Origin: Trebouxia sp. TZW2008 | Taxonomy: Eukaryota; Chlorophyta; Trebouxiophyceae; Trebouxiales; Trebouxiaceae | Direction: 5' to 3' | DNA length: 64,000 nucleotides | Assembly: GCA_002118135.1 (NCBI GenBank) | Contig: BDIU01000346.1 | Location: forward strand, 1 to 64,000 | Shown: in pieces, positions 45,739-59,100 of the stretch | Numbering within the stretch: the stretch's first letter is position 1 | How the letters are laid out: each line of letters begins with the position of its first letter | Notes under the pieces: model-generated | What the model was told of the DNA's origin: nothing | What the model saw: the letters and a program-made list of their open reading frames with translations, nothing else | Database searches by the model: none | Translations under genes and position numbers: made by a program

Positions 45739-47042
45739 GCGGAGAGATCCTGCATTTAAGAGTCCCAAAAACCAGCTGGGCGTTGTGTTGCGCTCTGCAC
45801 GCCTTTTTCCTTAGCTATGCCTGGGCACACGATCATCCGCTGCTTTGGTCTCAAGCTGTTCTAGCCATACTGGCAGCATGCTGGTTTTGGGTTGCAGAGC
45901 CCTAGTATATGGCTGAAAAGCTGTCAGCAAGTCTGCTGCATCTCCCTTTGCTGCCTGCCAAAATGTGGGCAAATTACAAATGACAGCTTGTGAGGCCTAG
46001 CTAGGTTGCAAAGTTGTGTGCAAGACTGACCAACTGTCAGCAAGTCTGCTGCATCAAATGCTGCTGCCTGATCATGTCCTCAGCTGGCTGCATACCGTAC
46101 TCAGTCTGGCGGACTGTTGTCAGCCAACATGCTGCATCACTCTCTGCTCCTCAGTTGTGTGTTAAGCTGGCGGCACAGCATGCTAATTGGCTGAGCTTAA
46201 GCAGACACGGCGCCGGCATGTTGTTTAGACAACAGATGTGGAGGAGGGTTTCTGCAGATCATGATTGCCCTCATGTGACTTCTTGAAGCCAGAGAAAAGA
46301 ATTATGGACTCAACTCATAAACAGCTGCATGCCCTGTTCTTTGGAGTACTGATTCCATTGCGCCATTCTGAACAACGAAGATTTGAAGAATGTATCTTGT
46401 GATGCCTACGGCAAGTTTAGCCAAGCTGCAATGCGTCTTGCATTCCTTACGCGTGAGGTATGGCTTTTAAAGGCCTGGGTGTATGCTGTTATTTGCACAC
46501 ATGGACCAGTCTGCAGATGTATTTTGTTTTGCACAAGCATATTTGAGCATTGCAAAACCCATAGATGACAATCATCAGTAACAGGAACAAGAACTTCTCA
46601 CATCTGCCCAAATATTGCAAGCTGCGCCTAACACTGAACAGCAACTCAATGTGTATCGGTTTCCTAATCTACAAGGAGGCCGTCAAAATTGTGCTACTGG
46701 CGGGCGGGTGGTTTGGTGGCAGTGCTGGGCCGTACGGCACCAAGCCTGAAATCTCCAGAGCCAGTGGTCTGCAAAACACGTCATGTGTCAGCACAAACCT
46801 CCTTGAACTTGACAAGCTCAGCAGCAGAATAAGAAGCACATGCCACAAACAAGCGTTACAAGCATTACTGTGCGGCATGAGGCACTGTGCTTGGCTTTTA
46901 TCTCACGTACACTTTCGACAGTTTGGAGTGGCAATTGCCTTGATGATGCTTTGTACAATTGCTAGCCTGCACTGACATTATTGCATGCTGTGGCATTGGC
47001 AGCTAACCCAGCATGCTTCGAACATTGCTAGCCTTCACTTTA
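45739..47042. other. spacer with degenerate about 100-bp repeats
   Basis: CTGTCAGCAAGTCTGCTGCA recurs at 45919 and 46038 and, diverged, near 46118, each followed by TGCTGCC/CTGCTCC-type sequence. The rest to 47042 shows no supported exon; it may hold the last exon or 3' UTR of the minus-strand coiled-coil gene. Confidence 0.5.
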
Positions 47043-47177
47043 CTACTTCATTTTGCGGTAATGCCAATTGATCTGAGTGGGCTTGAACCATCGCTGGCTT
47101 GCACTAGCATTGTGCAATGCTGTGCCATCATGGACAGAAGATAAGATCGTGTGTACATTACATACATACAAGCTCAC

Positions 47178-50100
47178 CCTTGCAAGACGTCCATTGCCCG
47201 CTGTGCCAGTGGTGCGCTTCAGGCCAGAACCCCCAGCCCCCAAGGCACCCCCAGTCACAACCCCAGACCCCTGCCTGCTGATGCTAGGGCTTGTCAAACC
47301 CTGCCTGGGGGATTGCGACCCATAGCCGGCTGCCTCCTTCTCAGCCCTGAGGGCCGCCACCTCAGTCGCCAGCTCATTCTTGCTAGCCCTAGCTGCTGCC
47401 AACTCAGCACTCTGAGCCTCGAGCTGCTCCCTCATGGCCTGAGTAGCTGCCGTCTGGTTCTCCAGCTTCTCGGCAACTGCCTCAACATCCTCACCTGCAG
47501 CATGGCAGCTTTGTGTCAGAACTTGAACGTCATGCAAATCCAGGACACAGCCAAAATGCAGGACTGAGTCAGTCATTATCATCTTGAAACAAGTGCAGCT
47601 TGAGTGGAGCCAAAGCGTTCAACATCCAGATGTGCATAACTGCATCTTGGGTGAACAAGCAGAAGTCGGTGCATATGAGAACTGGCGGGGCAAGCACACA
47701 GGGTACATGGACGCTGCAAGTCAGCAGCAGGACGAATCGAGTCAGCAGCAGGCCAGAGGTGGCAGGAAGGGGGCTGGTTGGGGGATGGGCAGGGGGGTTG
47801 GGGGGCAGAGGGGGCCAGAGGCAGGACCGTACCTGAGCCCTGCAGGTTCTCAAAGGCAGACAGCAGCTTGTTGCGCTGCGCTCTCACCAGACGCAGCCTC
47901 TCCTCCAGAGCCTGCACCCATTGACAACTCCAATCAATCTATAGCTGTATATGATCATGGCTTGGCATTATAGACCTGAAGCCTGACTGCCTCTTGATGT
48001 AAGCCTGCCCAGTGTCATGTGGCATGCGTACAATGTGTGATAACATCTGGCAGTGCCAAGGCAGCGTCTAAACCAGTTTCTGCCCTTATAAAAGTAGTTC
48101 TTGCATTGTTCACGCAGTGCGTATAGTGCATATAGATGAATGCTTCAGTGCAAAGGCAAAGAGCATGACTGACCTGGAGGTCGCTGCTGGCCTTAGCCTG
48201 CTTCTCCTTCAGCAGGGTGTTCTCAGCGGCTTGGGCCTGCAGCCGTGCCATCACAGCCTCCACATCCTCGCCGGCACCTGTACCAATCATAAATGGTTTG
48301 TCTAGGTTGGTGAGGGTCTTGACTCTCGTTTGTGCTGGACATGGGTGCAAAACAGACAACAACTTAAGTGCCATCACTTAGCTTTGCTGTGGTTCAAGCT
48401 GAGAGGCGTAAGCTCTGTCAGCTATCATAACATGTGTGCATCGACCAGGAACACAAGCAGGATTGATGGCATGACAGCAAGGCAGCAGTGCAGGTGCGTA
48501 CCTGCGAAGCCTTCAAAGGCGGCCAGCAACTTGTTGCGCTGCGCTTTGATGAGGGCCAGACGGGCCTCCAGGGCTCCCGCCTCCCTGTGGAATCCCTCAG
48601 CCCTCTGCTTTAGCGCCATGTTCTCCGCTGACTGAGCCTCAAGCCTGCATCAATATTGCGACGTCATAAATGGTTTCCTCCGTCGGCTTGTTCTGTGTGT
48701 TCCCCTTGTGTTGCTGCTGTAAGGGATGACAGACAGCATTCTGCACATATGCTAGTGCCTGCACACGACTAGCTCAGGTGCCGTGCAGCTAGGCCAAGCT
48801 GCGTGCTCACAATGGACAATGGTGCGCGTGGCTAGCTGGGTCGTAGAGCGTGATGATGCAGCGTCAAGCAGCACAAACACATTTGCTGCAGCAAAGAGCT
48901 GCATGCCTGTGTGTGTGAAGACCGCCATGGACAGGAATGCTTGAACACAGGTGATTGTCGCCAGCAGGAGATTTGTTCCATCACAGGTGCATCGCTTCCT
49001 CAAAGAGCAAGTCGTGACTGTATGTGTGACAAATCACTCTGCAATAAATGGGGGCTTGATGACTGACCTGGCAATGACGGCTTCCATGTCAGCTTCTGCG
49101 GCCTGTCTGATGATTCCCTTTGCAATGATCAAGGGGGCATAATGAATCGTTGAGCGAGTCACAGCGCATATGACGACTCACCTGGAAATGACAGTCTCCA
49201 TGTCATCTTCTGCTGCCTGTGTAATGCGCCATTCTGCAATGATCCAGGGGATGTAATGACTGTTTTGTACACTCAATGACTGACCTGGCAATGACAGCTT
49301 CCATGTCATCTTCTGCTGCCTGGATGCCCTCAAAGGCTGTCAACAGCCTGTTGCGCTGAGCTCGCGCATTGCTCAGCCTCTCTTCTGCTTTCTGCATACA
49401 CCATTGCTATTGCTGAGAGATTGCCAGTGCTTCTGCAGCATTTCGATTCACTATGTTTGAAAGCTACCAGACCAAGTCATTGGCAGTGTATCTATTGAGT
49501 GCTTGCAACATGCCACAAAACAGTCTTTATCCATGTGGACTTCACAGTACAGCCAAAGCAAACTGGGTGAGCATCTGTATCAAGCAGAAGTCACTGACAT
49601 TGGCTGCAAGCTACAGTCATGCAGTGAAGAGCTTCATTCTGATAGGTTGCTCTCTCATGTAGCTCTCCTTCCCAACAAAAGAGCTCAGAGAAGAGCGAAC
49701 AGGCCAGCGCTAATGAGCTGTGAGGCACAAAGCAATGAGGCTGACCAAGTGATCATTGTCCAGCTTAGCCTGGCGCTCCTTCTGAGCAGCTCCTATGCTG
49801 AAGAAGTCAAGTGCAGTGAAATGAGCACGTATTGACAAAGATCGCGTCCAAAAAACCGAAACAGTGCAAGAGCATACCAGGCGGTGGTTGTCCAACTTGG
49901 CTTGACGTTCCTTCAGGGCGGTGTTCTAGGCTGAGGCCTGATTTAGACAGTGTCAAATACACTGACAAATGCTTTTGCTCATTGAAAGTCAGAGAAACGT
50001 GTTGGCAACAGAATGTGAACAAAACAACAGCGAAGAAGAAAACAGCATACCAGGCGGTCTTGGTCCAGCTTGGCTTGACGTTCCTTCAGGGCGGCGTTCT

Positions 50101-53100
50101 CGCCCGCCTGCAGCCTGAGCCGCTCCATCACTGCCTCCACATCCTCACCAGCACCTGTACTTGCAAAATGCTTTTGTCAGTGACATTCCTTTTTGCAAAA
50201 CAGGCAATAATTGCAGTGACAGCCTGCAGCCGTAGCCGCTCCATCGCTGCCTCCACATCCTCACCAGCAACTGCAAGACAACAGCGAGTCTGCTTCAGTC
50301 AATTGGATCATTTTGCATTGTCTGATTGTGAAACATGTGGAAAACAGGCAGAAGGCATGCCAGTAGGCTCTACTGCTCCAGCACCATGTCTGGAGATTGT
50401 TGACACCTGGAATAGCAGCTTGGACATCATGTCATGTGTGCTATGAATGGTGATTGGATGCTTGAGCAAATGCGTGTTTGTCTAGTCACATGTCAAATCA
50501 CATGTCAAGAAGCTAGTGCAAAGATTGTGGCCACTTGATGCAGTCAGGATATGCACACAAGCTTGCTCGCAACAGCAGAACTGTGAGTCATTGCATTACC
50601 TGCTAGGCCCCCAACAGCCTGTTGTCACTGGTCGTCACGTGTCAAGTCACATACAAAAGCGGCAGTGCAGACCTTATGATTACTTGAAGCGATCAGCATA
50701 TGCACACAAGCTTGCTATCACCAACATGTTTGTGAATCAGTGCATTACAGCAGGTCTGTGAGTCAGTGCAGTACCTGCTAGGCCTTCAATGGCGCCCAAC
50801 AGCCTGTTGCGCTGATCTTGAACAGCAGCCAACCTAGCCTCCATATTCCTCACGGTCTCTTGCAGCCGCCGCAACTCTTCATCACTTGATGCACCCTGTG
50901 CCTGCTGCTGCTGCTGCCGCAGCTGCTGTTGAGTGTTGGCTAGGCTCTGCTTGAGATCTGCCACTTCTGAGGTATGGGTTTGCTCAACCCTGGCAAGGGT
51001 TCCCCTGAGGGCAGAAGCCTCTGAGCTATGGGCTGACTTAGACTGTGCTAGGGTTTGTCTGAGCGAGGTGAGCTCTGCGGAGCGTCCTGACTGAGAGCGG
51101 GCTAGGGTTTCCTTGAGCGCACTGATTTCAGCCGAGTGCTGCTGCTGTGATTGCTGCAGCTGTTGTTTGGCTGCTGCAAGGGCATCCTGGTGCCGCCCCT
51201 CCTCAGCAGCCCTGCTGGTTTCTTTCTGCCGTTGCTCTTCTTCAGCCTTAGTCAGCTTCTGTCTCAGGCTGGTCAACTCAGCTGCATGGCGCTCTTGAGT
51301 TTGGCGCAACTGCTCATTGACACCAAGTACAGCACTTTGATGCTCACTCTGCTCAGTGACTAACCTCTGTTGTAGTGCTGAGACGGAGCCGCTGAGCTGA
51401 GCCTGCTCAGCCTTGGATTTTTGAAACTCAGCCTCCTGCTGTGCATGCTGAGCCTTCAAGCTGTTAAGTTGAGCTTGCGCAGCCCTGTGCTGCTGTGACA
51501 GAGCGGCCAACTCTTGCTCCTTGCCACTCACAGCAGCCTCATGCTGTGCACGCTGAGCATTCAAATGCTCAAGCTGTGCTTGGTGCTGTTCAGAAAGAGC
51601 GGCCAATTCTGTCTGCTTGGCGTCTGCAGCAGCCTGCAGGTGTGAAACATTTGATTGATGCTGCGTCTGAAGCTGCATGAGCTCCTCAGAGACGGCAGCA
51701 TGCTGTGACCGTAGCAAAGTCAGCTGCTGTTGCAGGTCGGACTGCGTCGCTCCCTGCTCAGCATGCAAAGCGTCAAGCTGAGAAGTCAAACTGCTGAGCT
51801 GCTGCTGATGAGCAGAAGCTTCCTGTGACCACTCGCTCTCCTGCTGAGCATGCTGAGCCTTTGAACTTTCAAGCTGGACCTGCAGGGCCTCCAGCTGCTG
51901 CTGCTTGTCAGCAGAGCTGGATTCAAACTGCCTGACCTGAGCAGCCTGCTGTGCACGCTGTGCCTCTGCCAGATCCAGTGAGTTCTGCAGCCTAGCCACG
52001 CTTTGCTCCAACTCAGCAGTAGATGATTGCAGCTCACTGTTGCTGGCAGTCAACTGCTGGACATTTTGGCAGGAATCCTGCAGGGCTGCGCTTTCCCGCT
52101 CAAGCGCCTGCTGCACCTCAGTCAGCCTTGCCTGCCCTTCAACCTCAGCAGTCACCAGCTGCTGCCGCAATGCGGCAAGCTGCTCCTGGTGGTTTCCCTC
52201 CATTTTGCTCCGTGCAGCAGCCGCTTCAGCCCGCCGCTTTTCAAAATCAGTCGCCATTCCAGCATTCAGTGCCGCTAGACTCTGCTCATGTTGCTGTGAA
52301 GCATCAGTCAGCCTAGACTCTAGCTCTGTGACAGCATTTGACTTGATCTCCAGCTCAGCTTGACTTTGCTGAAGCTGCTGTCTGAGGTCTGACAGCTGCT
52401 GCTGCTGCGACTGGTGCTGGGCTTCGGCTGTGGCCTTGGCGGTGGCCAGCTCAGCAGCATGCTGCGCCTGCCTTTGAGCAAGAGTACCCTGCACAAGTGC
52501 AAACTTTGGTTACTTGGTGATGAAGAAAGAAAGGCAATCAAACAAAGATGGGGCGAAGCAAACAAATGGACATAACAATTAAACGTGATCTCACAATCAA
52601 AATAAAGGGACAGAACTTGTGGGGTGTTGGGGGGGGGGTGTAAGACTCTGCAACTGGTTGCACAGGTCCGGATTGGACTCTGTCAATGGCAATCATGCCA
52701 TCATGATGACATAGCGTAACACAACATGACTGGAAGCAAGGGGCGTGACTGCCATTGACGTCACAACGGAACTGCAAAACAGGCCAGGCATTTGGTATGT
52801 CATGTTTGGTCAGCACAGGGCTGCTGCAAGTGCATTAACACAGCTATTGGAAACTTGTTCCAGACTTCAATCGTTACTCAGCCTCCACACACATGCTCTG
52901 GCACTGTGAAAACCAAAGTAAAACAAATGAATAAATGTATAACTGCAAAAAGCTGGCAAATGATTTAATTTATTCACAAAAGAATACGTTCAAGGACAAA
53001 AAGAAACTGAAAATGCACTCAAACACAGTACACAGCACTAACCTGGTGCTCAGAAACCAAACTGCTCAGCTCGTCTTCATGCAGCAGCCGCTGCTGTGCC

Positions 53101-56100
53101 TGATCGCTACTCTGCCCCTCCACAGCTGCGGCCAGCTGCCGCTCCAGCCTTGCCACTGCCTGCTCATGCTGCCGCAGCTGTGCTGCAGCCTCTGACTGCA
53201 GCTCTGCCACCCTGGTCGAGTGATCAGACTGCCCCTGAGACAGCTGCTCCTGCAGCTGAGTGATGTCATGCTGCAGCTGCTGAGCATGCTGAGCAGAGCT
53301 GGTTTGGATTTCATCAACCCTGGCCTCGGCCACAGCTGTGGCTTGCCGGGCGTCAGCCAGCTGCTGCTGGTGCTGCTCAGCATCGGCATCAAGCTGTGCC
53401 TGCAGCTCAAACATTGATGCTGCATGCTGTGCATGCTGTGCTTGCAATGCTTCAAAATGCTCAGCAACTACTGTGCATTGGTGCTGCTGAGCATCCAACT
53501 GCTCTTGCAAATCAGCAACCTGCTGCTGGTGTGCAGCTGCAAGAGCATTTTGGCGGGAGTCTGCCTCGTCCTGGAATTGCACAGCCTGAGTTTGAAAGTC
53601 TGCCTCCATGTCTGACACAGTCGTCAGATGCTGTTGCTGCTGCGAATGCAACTGCTGCTGCAGCTGCTGCACAGCCTCTGCATGCTGTGCACGCTGTGCT
53701 TTGAGCTGCTCCTGGAGGGAAGCAAGCGCGCCATCCCTGTCAGACTGACCCTGGGACAGTGCAGCCTCCAGGGCATTTTGGAGGGAAATGACCTCAGCAG
53801 CATGCTGTGACTCAGCTGCTTGCAGGCGTGACTCAATTGTATCAACCTCAGCACGCTGGCGAGCCACAGCTGCCTCATGCTGAGCATTCAACCTGGCAAC
53901 TGTTGCCTTGTGCTCTGTCTCAGCTGCAGCAGAGCTGTCAAGGGCTGCTTGCGCTTCAGCCCTAGCAGAGGCCATACCGCTTTCCCAGGAGGCAATTTCA
54001 GCAGCCTGAATTTGAACGCTGTTCTGGAGGGAAGCAACCTGCTCCCTGTGATGTGCGTCAGAAGCAGCGGACTCCGCACCATGCTGAGCCTGCTGCTCCT
54101 GCTGAGCACGCTCTGCAGCTTTCAAATTTCCCGCCAAAACAGCCAGCTGCTGTGCGTGCTGTGCCTGCTGCTCTGATATCTGATCCCTGAGCGCACTCAA
54201 TTCATGCTGGTGCTGGTGAGCACTGGCATCCAGGCGAGTCCTGAGACTAGCAACCTCGGCACTGTTGTTTGAATCGCCATGTCTGTCCTGAGGTGTGCGA
54301 GCAGCCTCAGGCATGGTCTGACTCTCAGACTCAACATGTGAGAGCGCAGCGTGACGGTGATGTTCCAGCATGGCAATGGCTGCATCAGTGTCATTCGGGA
54401 TGTCTGTTAACCTTTGCAAAGCTGAGGCCATGTGATCACGGTCAGCCTGAACTTGCTGCAAACGCTGCTGCAGGCTGTTCACTTGGCGCCAAAGCTCACC
54501 CTGTTCCCGCCCTGGGCTTGCTGAGCGGGAAGTCACCTGTGACTCATCCCTGAGGCGTCCAGCGGCTTCCTTGACAGCTGCTTCCTTGACAGCACGGACT
54601 GGCTCAGCAGGCACAGCATGGTTTGAGTTAGCCAGCTGGGCCTCCAGGGCTGCAATTTGCTTTTGAGCGGCAACCAACTGGAGTTGCTGTGCGCTAGCTG
54701 CTGAGGTGTCCCTGCCTGCCAGCTGGCCCTCTAGTGACTGGACCTGACTCAAAGCCTCAGCAAGGCGGCTGTGCAATCCAGAATCCCCGTTTGCATCGAT
54801 TCCCACCGCGCGGTCTTGCTGCTCAGCAGGAGCATACAGCTGGCTAGCAGCTGCTGAGAGAGCAGCTGAGTTTTGGCGGGAAACGTCAGGAGACGAAGGA
54901 AGCTGGCTAGAAGCTGCCTGATCAACATCAGGGCCTTGATCAAGAGCTGCCTGCCATTGAATGCGGTGACCAGGCCGGCTGGACAAGGATGACCTTGAGG
55001 GCCTCCCAGACCTGCACAGACAGACTCACGCATCAGTGCCTGTGTGCAGTCTTCAAACAATACCATCTCGACATCACTCATGAGTGAAGGAGTCTTGCAA
55101 CACTGGACTAGCAACACTCATCGCAGAGCATTGCAGTGCATTCAATGGCTGATCTATGTCTCAGGGATGATCTTGAGAGCAGGCAGCAGACGGCAGCAAC
55201 CTCAGGATGTAAATGTTTCCCTCGTTCAGCTTGTGCTGCTTTGCACATCACATGTAAGAAGGTGACCACTCATACTGAGTCCCATGCACCCACGATTATG
55301 CTGTGTATCTTGTGTATACAACTCTCTTACGCATACAACTCTCATGCTTATACACCTCTACGTCACCTACATCAATTTGCAAGATGCTATCCAGTAACAG
55401 CTATGTTGCATGAGACCTACCTTGAACGTCGTGACGGTCTGTAAGAGCTGTGAGTACCAGACAGCCCTTCAGTGAGGTCCTGCTCCTCTTCTTCATCCTC
55501 AGAAGGCCAGTTGCTGAAGTCACTGCCAGCTGTACTAAGAGCCCGGGACCTGAGATGAAACTGCCTCAGGGCTAATAGATCTGCCCTCAGCGCTGCAACC
55601 TCACTCTGCATCATCAAAGCACCAAGTCAGCATTTTGCTGTGTTGACTTTACCATGACTATGTACATATCAGAAACAGATGAGAAGAGTTTCTGGTCAGC
55701 TATACTAGGAGCCTGGGATTTGAGATGGATTTGCCATACGGCTAGTAGATCTGCCCTCAGTGCCGCTACCTCACTCTGCATCAACAACAGCCTGAAATTA
55801 AATTTTGATGTTGTCCACTTGAGCATGTACATCTACACGTCAAGCGTTGATGAAAGCCTTGTCTGGCCCAAAGCGCCAAATGCCATTGGCCTGCGGCAGA
55901 TCTGCCTCAGGGCTGGTACATCTGCCCTTAGGAGCATGTTCAGCCACTTGCACCCACATGGGGGTTACAGGGGAAAGGGCATGACTGACTTGTATGCATT
56001 TGTGTCTATTGTTGTGCAGGGGCACATGGCTATCAAATTATGAAGCATAGTGCCAGCAGCACTCAACGAGAGCACAAGCCAAACCAATGCCCTTGTTCAT

Positions 56101-59100
56101 GTTCTTGACCACGCAACTTCACACAGAATGTCACAGACAACTCAGCACGGAACAAAAATGACTGTTTGCTACCAGGTGAAAGATGACCTGGTGGGCCTAC
56201 GTTTCAGTATCACACTATTGCAGCTGGCGGAGGGCCTTTGATGATGTGCATGAGAATGCAGTGCTGCACAGAATGCTTCAGACATCATTGAACGACACAC
56301 AAATGACTGCCTGCTATCAAGTTAGATACCTTGTGGGCCTGTGCTTCAGTGTCACGTCTGTGCAATTGGCTGAGGGCCATTGCCAAGGCCTCCTCTGTAC
56401 CTGCCCTTGCCTCCTGCACCACATCACAGAGCCGTAAGACTCGTGATACAGGAGCATCAACAGATCTTGTCAATTTGTTTGTTTGATCAGTCGCTTTATT
56501 CACACATCTCACAGATCTCAAAAGTAAACAAAATGATAGTAGCAACTGAGGGCCACTGCCAGAGCCTCCTCTGTAGCTGCCCTTGCCGTCTGCTCCTGCA
56601 AAACATCACATGTTGTGACCAGACTGAGACTGGAGTCCATTGTGTGGACGATCTGGTGTGTCTGTGCTTCAGTGTAGCACGATTGCATGTGGCTGAGGGC
56701 CATTGCCAGCGCTTCCTCTGTAGCAGCCCTTGTCACCTGCTCCTGCAACACATCTCACAAGTGTCAGTGAAGTGACAACAGCAAGTTTCGCCTGATGGGC
56801 TTGTAGAAGAAAAGACAAGGGAAGGCAAAGAACTGAAAAGAAAAGAGAATATAACTGCTGCGGTGGTAAAATTGGCTGAGGGCCACTGCCAAGGTCTCCT
56901 CTGTAGCAGCCCTTGCCACCTGCTCCTGCAACACATCTCACAAATGTCAGTGAAGTGACAACAGCAAGTTTCGCCTGATGGGCTTGTAGAAAGAAAAGAT
57001 AAGCGAAGGCAAAGAACAGAAAAGAAAAGAGAATATAACTGCTGCGGTGGTAAAATTGGCTGAGGGCCACTGCCAAGGCCTCCTCTGTAGCAGCCCTTGC
57101 CACCTGCTCCTGCATCATATCAAACAATTGTCAAAGCAACTGTAGCACAATGCAGGTTGAGCTCATGACGCTCAAGAAGCTCGGACAAGTGCACAGTAAC
57201 TGCTCTGAAACCAGCAGACTCTGATTGCGGTGCACCCCACAGCTGGCAAGACGCCGTACAGTGCCACAGTGACATGCAGCCAGACAACCCAATGCGTCTT
57301 GAATCAGGTCAGCAAACGCTGCTTCACCATCAGCAAAACGCTGCTGATCAGAAACACCACGCTGCAACACTAAGCAATACAAGCAGTACTTTGTTTGGCT
57401 GATGCATCTAACAACACAATGCCAGCTGCAAGTTGTGCTCATGAAAATGGGCAAGTGAGGCTACAAGGCACTGACAGGCTCACAGCTTTTTCAGCCAGAA
57501 GAAAGCTGCATTGTCGTTGCGAGGGCTAAAAGGGCTAAAAGGGCTTGATGACCGATCATACGTCTGCATACAATATTGGACCAGAACCAGAAACAACACA
57601 AGCAACATATCATTATCACGAAAGAAGCAGCATACCCTAGGGCGCCTCTTCATTGGCCTGTTCCGCTTCTTCTCCTTACTAAGGCTGCGTAACAGCTTAG
57701 CAGGCATGGTGGCTTGGCTGAGCGCGTTTGCAGGCTCCAAAATCTCGTCAAGCCTCTTCTTCATAAGCCATTCCTTCTGCTGAGCCTCCCATTCTGCCCT
57801 TTCAGCTTCTGTTGTTTGCGTTGTCAAAATTGGCGCTTTGGCATTCTTGAAGGTCTTGGCGGCATGACGCAAATTAGGATCATTCATTTGGTATGCCAGG
57901 ATGCTCATTGCATTTGGAGCAAATCTGGTTGGCTCAGCTGCACAAACAAAGGCTCAAGTCAGTCAAGCATGCATTGTTGAGTGTGTTGGAAGTGTGATGC
58001 AAGTTAGCGTCGCTCATCTGGTATGCCAGAACGCTCATTGCATTTGGCGCAAATGGTCTTGACTCAGCTGCACAAACAAAAGCTCAATCAGTCAGGCATG
58101 CCTTGTTGACTGTCTTGACAGCATGAGGCAGGTTAGGCTCAATCATATGCCAGGAAGCTCATTGCATTTGGCTCAAATAGTCTTGACGCAGCTGCAGGAA
58201 CAACAACTCACCTCAGGTTAGCACGCTCATTGCAATTGGCATGGTTCCAGTCATGCAAAATGCAAAATCAAATGTCTCGGTCAGGCGTGCGGCAACTGTG
58301 GCAGCAAACTCAAGTCACCACTCAGCACTACTAAAATTGACACAACTCCATAGAGCAGCTGAGGGCTAGGCGTGGACTGTATCTTTTTCTTTGTATGGTG
58401 AGAGCCCTCAAACTGTCACCAAATCACTTGTGAATGGCCTCTGAGAAGTTGCAAACTGGCTTACCAGCCAAAGTATTTTGCACAGAAAGCATCAGCAAAC
58501 CAGATGGATCGTTTCGCTGACATCAAGGACAAATCTGATGGCTGTCAAGAAGAATGTCAGGGATGCAGACTTGCTTCCAGTTCTCATGCGACAAACACGG
58601 TCTAACAAAGTGACTTTGATGCCAAAGTCTATGCATGTGAACTGGATTGTGACCCTCTTGTTACAACAGATGTGAGCATAGTTGCACGGACACGGCACCT
58701 TTTTTTCAGACACGGCCTGACACGCATGTCGTAAGGCAAATCGCGTAATATATCACTAAGTTCCCATCACATTGCCGCTCTGCATGCACTTTCAAGCGTT
58801 CTCGTCATAATCAGGCATATTTAGCCATGAAAGCAAGCGCCTGAATTTCAAAACGCAGAAAAAGGCTCAAATTGCCTGTTTTTATGCATTTAGGGCTGAC
58901 TCAGGGTCTCTTACGCATGACACGTACGGCCAGCTAGGCAGTCATTTTCAGTCGTTTCTTGTATGTGAAGGTGATTTCGGGACTGCCTGACATTGTTGAC
59001 ACTGTTGCCACCATCAAAAACTGAAAGTCACTGTTTTATGGCATTATTCTGCAATTATTTTCAAGTATGGCCGTGTCGGGCAAAATTTTGGACACGCCGA

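Noticed and set aside
51113..53887. Several plus-strand frames opposite the coiled-coil exons
   Set aside because: Cys/Leu/Ser-rich shadows of Gln/Ala-rich heptad coding on the other strand.
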